A DNA stretch of 33,528 nucleotides, taken from the NCBI GenBank assembly GCA_002309175.1, contig DBWX01000010.1:62271-95798 (forward strand). The letters run 5' to 3'. The notes under the pieces are model-generated. The model did no database searches. It worked only from the letters and a program-made list of their open reading frames with translations, and had not been told where the DNA came from. Numbering within the stretch: position 1 is the stretch's first letter; each line of letters starts with the position of its first letter. Positions 30,158 to 33,528 of this stretch are shown here, in pieces. The DNA is from Ruminococcaceae bacterium UBA1227. GTDB lineage: Bacteria > Bacillota > Clostridia > Oscillospirales > Acutalibacteraceae. Both the position numbers and the translations under genes were made by a program.

Positions 30158-31893
30158 TAGCCGAGCTCCTCCTTTGAAAGCTGGGACTCGCAGATAGCCC
30201 TGTAATAAGGACAAGTCTCAAGGAGGTCCCTGTGGGTTCCCTTGCCTGCCACTTTTCCCTCATCAAGCACTATAATCTGCTGTGCGTTCATGATGGTGGA
30301 GACGCGCTGTGCGACGATAAGTACCGTCGATGCGCCGGTATATTTCTTTAAAGCCGCGCGAAGCGCAGCGTCGGTTTTGAAGTCAAGTGCCGAAAAACTG
30401 TCGTCAAAGACGTAAATCGGCGGTTTCTTCGCGAGAGCGCGGGCAATTGAAAGTCTCTGCTTCTGTCCGCCCGAGACATTGGTCGCGCCCTGGGAAATCG
30501 GGGCCTCTATGCCCTCCTCCCTCTCATAGACGAACTCTGCCGCCTGCGCGACTTCTATGGCCTCGCTGATATCTTCGCTGTCATTTCCGTATTTCACGTT
30601 TGACTCAATCGTGCCGGAAAACAGGACGGCCTTCTGCGGGACATAGCCTATGGCTTCACGAAGATCGTGAAGCTTTATGTCCCTTATGTCATGGCCGTCT
30701 ATTTTTATAGAGCCGGCAGTCACGTCATAAAACCTCGGGACGAGGTTTATGAGTGTGGACTTGCCGGAGCCCGGGGAGCCGATAAAGGCCGTCGTCTCGC
30801 CGGGTTTTGCCGTAAATGACACGTCGGTTATGACGTCCTCCTCCGCATCGGGATAGCGGAACGAGACGTGGTCGAATACGACCTCGCCTCTGACGTCGTC
30901 AAAGTCCTCAGCGCCTTCCTTGTCCTTTATGCTTATCTCAGTATCAAGCACCTCTGCGACACGCTGTGCAGAGACCTGTGCACGGGGCACCATGATAAAA
31001 ATTGCCGAAACGAAGAGGAAGGAGATGAGAATATGCTGCGCATACTGAAGGAAGGCCATCATCTCACCGAGCTGGAGCTCCTGCAGGTTTATGAGCTTTG
31101 CTCCGAACCATACGACGGCCAGCTGAAGTCCCGACATTATGAGAGCCATCATCGGTCCCATAAGGGCCAGTGAGCGCATTACAAATCTCGTCGTGAATGT
31201 GAGGTCCTCATTGGCCTCGCGGAAACGCTCAGCCTCGTGCTGCTCATTTCCGAAAGCGCGGATGACCATCATGCCCGAAAGTCCCTCACGGGAGACCAGG
31301 TTGAGCCTGTCGGTGAGCTTCTGCAATGCCTTGAACTTCGGCATTACGACCACCATGAGTATGCCCAGGATGACAATTATGACCACTACCGCAGTGAGGA
31401 CTGTCCAGGACAGCCTCCTGCAGAGTGTCAGCGCCATATAAACCGAACCGAGACCCATGAAGGGTGCGAAGAGCATCATCATGAGTCCCATTGTTATGAA
31501 GTTCTGTACCTGCGTTACATCGTTCGTTGTCCTGGTTATGAGCGATGCAGTGGAGAATTTGCTTATCTCCGCGTTTGAGAACTCATTCACCTTGGCAAAC
31601 AGATCCCTGCGGAGTCTCCTTGAAACTCCCGCGGATATACGTATTGCAAAGAAGCTTGAGCCCACCGCGCATGCAATTGAAAGAAGAGAGACACCCAGCA
31701 TTTCAAGTCCGATGGACTTAATAAAGCCGTTTCTCTCTTCAAGTGTAATCCCCTGAAGCAATATTCCCTTGTCCACTATGTCGCTCATGAGGTTCGGAAG
31801 CGAGAGCTCCGTATAGACCTGACCGACCAGAAAGGCAATGGAGAGTATTACCAGAGGAATATATGGTTTTAAATATGCCAGTACTCTTCTCAC
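30157..31893 (-). CDS. Heterodimeric ABC exporter, subunit with degenerate catalytic residues
   Basis: Half-transporter of 578 residues, six membrane helices then an ATPase domain. Walker A GSPGSGKST at 372-380 and signature VSGGQKQR at 473-480 are normal. The catalytic Glu after Walker B is Asp498 (VFDDSFSALD) and the switch His is Gln529 (VAQRVST). Its own ATP site is therefore degenerate, while its signature completes the good site of the partner encoded next. This asymmetry is known for heterodimeric exporters. The start is GTG at 31893 with GAGGAG 6 bases upstream, 10 bases after alr. Confidence 0.92.
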   Translation of the reverse strand: MRRVLAYLKPYIPLVILSIAFLVGQVYTELSLPNLMSDIVDKGILLQGITLEERNGFIKSIGLEMLGVSLLSIACAVGSSFFAIRISAGVSRRLRRDLFAKVNEFSNAEISKFSTASLITRTTNDVTQVQNFITMGLMMMLFAPFMGLGSVYMALTLCRRLSWTVLTAVVVIIVILGILMVVVMPKFKALQKLTDRLNLVSREGLSGMMVIRAFGNEQHEAERFREANEDLTFTTRFVMRSLALMGPMMALIMSGLQLAVVWFGAKLINLQELQLGEMMAFLQYAQHILISFLFVSAIFIMVPRAQVSAQRVAEVLDTEISIKDKEGAEDFDDVRGEVVFDHVSFRYPDAEEDVITDVSFTAKPGETTAFIGSPGSGKSTLINLVPRFYDVTAGSIKIDGHDIRDIKLHDLREAIGYVPQKAVLFSGTIESNVKYGNDSEDISEAIEVAQAAEFVYEREEGIEAPISQGATNVSGGQKQRLSIARALAKKPPIYVFDDSFSALDFKTDAALRAALKKYTGASTVLIVAQRVSTIMNAQQIIVLDEGKVAGKGTHRDLLETCPYYRAICESQLSKEELG

Positions 31894-31903
31894 TAAAATC
31901 TCC

Positions 31904-33025
31904 TCAGTATCTGTAAATCCTCGGTACGCGCTTGTTGATACCGCAGACTATTTCATAGTTTATCGTGCCGGCAATACCGGCAATCTCATCCACCGTTATC
32001 TCACAGTCGCCCTGACGTCCTATAAGTTTGACCTCGTCTCCCTGTCTGACATTCGGGACATCCGTGACATCCACCATGAACTGGTCCATACATACGCGGC
32101 CGATAATCGGCGCGTAGCAGCCGTTTATGATTACACGGCCTTTGCCGGAGAGCGAGCGCGGGAAGCCGTCGCCGTAGCCCACCGGAATAGTTGCAATCTT
32201 CGTGTCACCGGTGGTCGTGTAGGTTGAGCCGTAACTTACGGTGAAACCTGCGCCCACCTCCTTTACATATGCCACATGCGAAACCAGCTCAAGCGCAGGC
32301 TTCAAAGCTATGTCACATTTTACTTCCGCGCTCGGTAAAAGGCCGTAAATAATAATTCCGGCCCTTACCATATTGTCATAGTTCTCGTTTAAGGCAAGTA
32401 CTCCGGCGGAGTTGCAGATATGCTTAATGGCAAACTTGCAGCCCTCTGCTTCAAGTTCACTTACAAAGTTCTCAAAGAGTTTCGCCTGTTCCATGGCAGG
32501 GCCGAGATCTGCCTCGTCGGCTTTTGCGAAATGCGAGAATACGCCCTCTACCTCAATGTTCGGAAGGCTGAATATTCTCTTTATTTCCTCAACTGACTCC
32601 CTGCAGGGAATGAAGCCGATACGGCCCATGCCGGTATCGAGTTTTATGTGAATCTTTGCGGTCTTGCCGCGTTCAGCGGCATAATCGGAAATCATCTTCG
32701 CCGATTCGTAGGAGAATACCGTTGAAGTGATATTGTAGTCTATGACATCCTGAAGGTCGTTCGGGAATACATAACCCAGTATAAGAATGGGATTCCTGAT
32801 ACCCGAACTGCGCAGTTCACGCGCCTCATCTATTGTCGCGACGGCAAAGGAATGCACGCCCGTGTCATTTAAGGCATGAGCAATTGCGACGGCTCCGTGT
32901 CCGTAGCCGTCAGTCTTTATGACAGCCATGACTTTGACGTCGGGTCCGACCTTGTCCTTGATGTTCTCTACATTTGATGTTATGGCGGCTAAATCCACAC
33001 CGACATATACTCGTGAAGGATTCAT
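31904..33025 (-). CDS. alr: Alanine racemase
   Basis: PLP enzyme that makes D-alanine for peptidoglycan. Residues 1-373 cover the normal length. The PLP lysine is Lys37 in VMAVIKTDGYGHG, the opposing catalytic Tyr is Tyr265 in FTVSYGSTY, and LDTGMGRIGF and CMDQFMVDV are further conserved blocks. The ATG has GGGAG upstream and the gene follows its own promoter. It heads an apparent operon with the two exporter subunits and EamA transporter, a link with no obvious functional reason. Confidence 0.96.
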   Translation of the reverse strand: MNPSRVYVGVDLAAITSNVENIKDKVGPDVKVMAVIKTDGYGHGAVAIAHALNDTGVHSFAVATIDEARELRSSGIRNPILILGYVFPNDLQDVIDYNITSTVFSYESAKMISDYAAERGKTAKIHIKLDTGMGRIGFIPCRESVEEIKRIFSLPNIEVEGVFSHFAKADEADLGPAMEQAKLFENFVSELEAEGCKFAIKHICNSAGVLALNENYDNMVRAGIIIYGLLPSAEVKCDIALKPALELVSHVAYVKEVGAGFTVSYGSTYTTTGDTKIATIPVGYGDGFPRSLSGKGRVIINGCYAPIIGRVCMDQFMVDVTDVPNVRQGDEVKLIGRQGDCEITVDEIAGIAGTINYEIVCGINKRVPRIYRY

Positions 33026-33054
33026 AAATAAACTCCCTCTTAAAATGATACCTA

Positions 33055-33083
33055 ATTATAGTATTATAATGCCCTTTCGTCAA
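33055..33083 (-). promoter_or_regulatory. Promoter of alr
   Basis: The minus strand reads TTGACG (33083-33078), a 17-base spacer and a perfect TATAAT (33060-33055). It lies directly after the rpmA terminator, whose T tract reaches the -35 box. Confidence 0.8.
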
Positions 33084-33084
33084 A

Positions 33085-33119
33085 TAAAGAAAAGAGCAGG
33101 TCATCCGACCTGCTCTTTT
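33085..33119 (-). terminator. Intrinsic terminator after rpmA
   Basis: AAAAGAGCAGGTC (33090-33102) and GACCTGCTCTTTT (33107-33119) form a perfect 13-pair stem with a four-base loop, followed on the minus strand by a T-rich CTTTATTT. Confidence 0.92.
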
Positions 33120-33123
33120 GTGA

Positions 33124-33387
33124 TTACTGTTCTTCTACCGCGTAAACAGAGACCTTCTTGCGGTCTTTGCCCATTCTCTCGAACTTGACGCGACCGTCGA
33201 TTTTAGCGAAGAGTGTGTCATCTGAACCCTTGCCGACATTGTTGCCGGGGTGGATGTGTGTTCCTCTCTGCGTTACAAGGACGTTGCCTGCAAGAACAAA
33301 CTGACCGTCTGCTCTCTTGACACCGAGGCGTTTGCTTTCGGAGTCACGACCGTTACGGGTAGAACCCATACCTTTCTTATGTGCCAT
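33124..33387 (-). CDS. rpmA: 50S ribosomal protein L27
   Basis: Ribosomal protein near the peptidyl-transferase centre, 87 residues. It matches L27 throughout, with GSTRNGRDSESKRLGVKR and QRGTHIHPGNNVG. Translation starts directly at MAHKKG, the mature form. Many Bacillota encode a short N-terminal extension ending in an FF/A cleavage site for the protease Prp; here an in-frame TAA lies only two codons before the ATG, so no extension is possible from this frame. A GGGAG site lies 11 bases upstream, a long spacing. It follows the probable rplU gene by 19 bases. Confidence 0.97.
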   Translation of the reverse strand: MAHKKGMGSTRNGRDSESKRLGVKRADGQFVLAGNVLVTQRGTHIHPGNNVGKGSDDTLFAKIDGRVKFERMGKDRKKVSVYAVEEQ

Positions 33388-33406
33388 AGAAACTTACACT
33401 CCCTTC

Positions 33407-33528
33407 TTATTCAGCCTTTGTCTCTTTCTTTGCCGGAGCCTTCTTTGCAGGAGCTTTCTTCTCAGCTGCTGCCTTCGGAGCTGCTGTCTTGGAAGCTGCG
33501 GGCTTCTTTGCAGGAGCCTTCTTCTCAG
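33407..33528 (-). CDS. C-terminus of probable ribosomal protein L21 with Lys/Ala/Pro-rich tail
   Basis: The frame enters from the right edge and stops at TAA 33407-33409. The visible 40 residues are almost only Lys, Ala, Pro and Glu, with repeats of the type EKKAPAKK, and end KKETKAE. Nothing in this tail identifies the protein directly. L21 (rplU) is assigned because it nearly always precedes rpmA, and extended basic tails of this type are known on some L21 proteins. A histone-H1-like or other low-complexity protein is the alternative. Confidence 0.6.
   Translation of the reverse strand, partial: EKKAPAKKPAASKTAAPKAAAEKKAPAKKAPAKKETKAE

Noticed and set aside
33410..33528. Short tandem DNA repeats at the right edge
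   Set aside because: They follow the codon pattern of a Lys/Ala/Pro-rich protein tail and need no separate explanation.

Overview
The window reads as chromosomal DNA of an anaerobic, low-branching Gram-positive bacterium of the class Clostridia (Bacillota). The evidence is type III glutamine synthetase, an archaeal-style split glutamate synthase, an ANTAR antiterminator, GGAGG-type ribosome binding sites, TTGACA/TATAAT promoters and LAAC/FAAC lipoproteins. No phage, IS element, CRISPR array, tRNA or rRNA was seen. Coding density is very high. The largest gene-free stretch is the 289-base divergent control region at 2777-3065.

Region 1 (1-9890) is a nitrogen-assimilation island. Leftward it carries glnN (type III glutamine synthetase) and amt (ammonium channel, cut by the window edge). 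Rightward it carries a five-gene split glutamate synthase (amidotransferase, FMN/Fe-S synthase, ferredoxin, FAD/NAD oxidoreductase, GXGXG subunit), a shortened GlnA-like protein and an ANTAR regulator, closed by a terminator. Both divergent transcripts begin with the same small hairpin. Its hexaloop is AAAGGY, with the A1/G4 signature of ANTAR targets, and those loop bases are also the foot of an intrinsic terminator. The ANTAR protein has a receiver without its phospho-acceptor Asp, and the GlnA-like protein lacks a metal-ligand Glu. Together they look like a self-contained glutamine-responsive antitermination circuit. This is the most interesting part of the window.

Region 2 (9888-15420) has leftward pncB plus a HAD phosphatase (NAD salvage). 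A divergent promoter carrying two perfect palindromes drives an operon of Xre-type repressor, paired short chromate-family transporters, hflX and a metallophosphoesterase.

Region 3 (15390-21450, leftward) is a maltodextrin operon, malE-malF-malG-malQ-malK plus a possible 36-aa ORF. A very stable hairpin lies between malE and malF.

Region 4 (21511-24945, leftward) holds pilT and a large membrane sensor that fuses a PP2C (RsbU/SpoIIE-type) phosphatase to an RsbW-like kinase domain.

Region 5 (24949-33528, leftward) holds an amino-acid ABC importer, an EamA transporter, a heterodimeric ABC exporter with one degenerate ATP site, alanine racemase, rpmA (L27 without the N-terminal extension common in Bacillota) and the Lys/Ala/Pro-rich C-terminus of what is probably L21.
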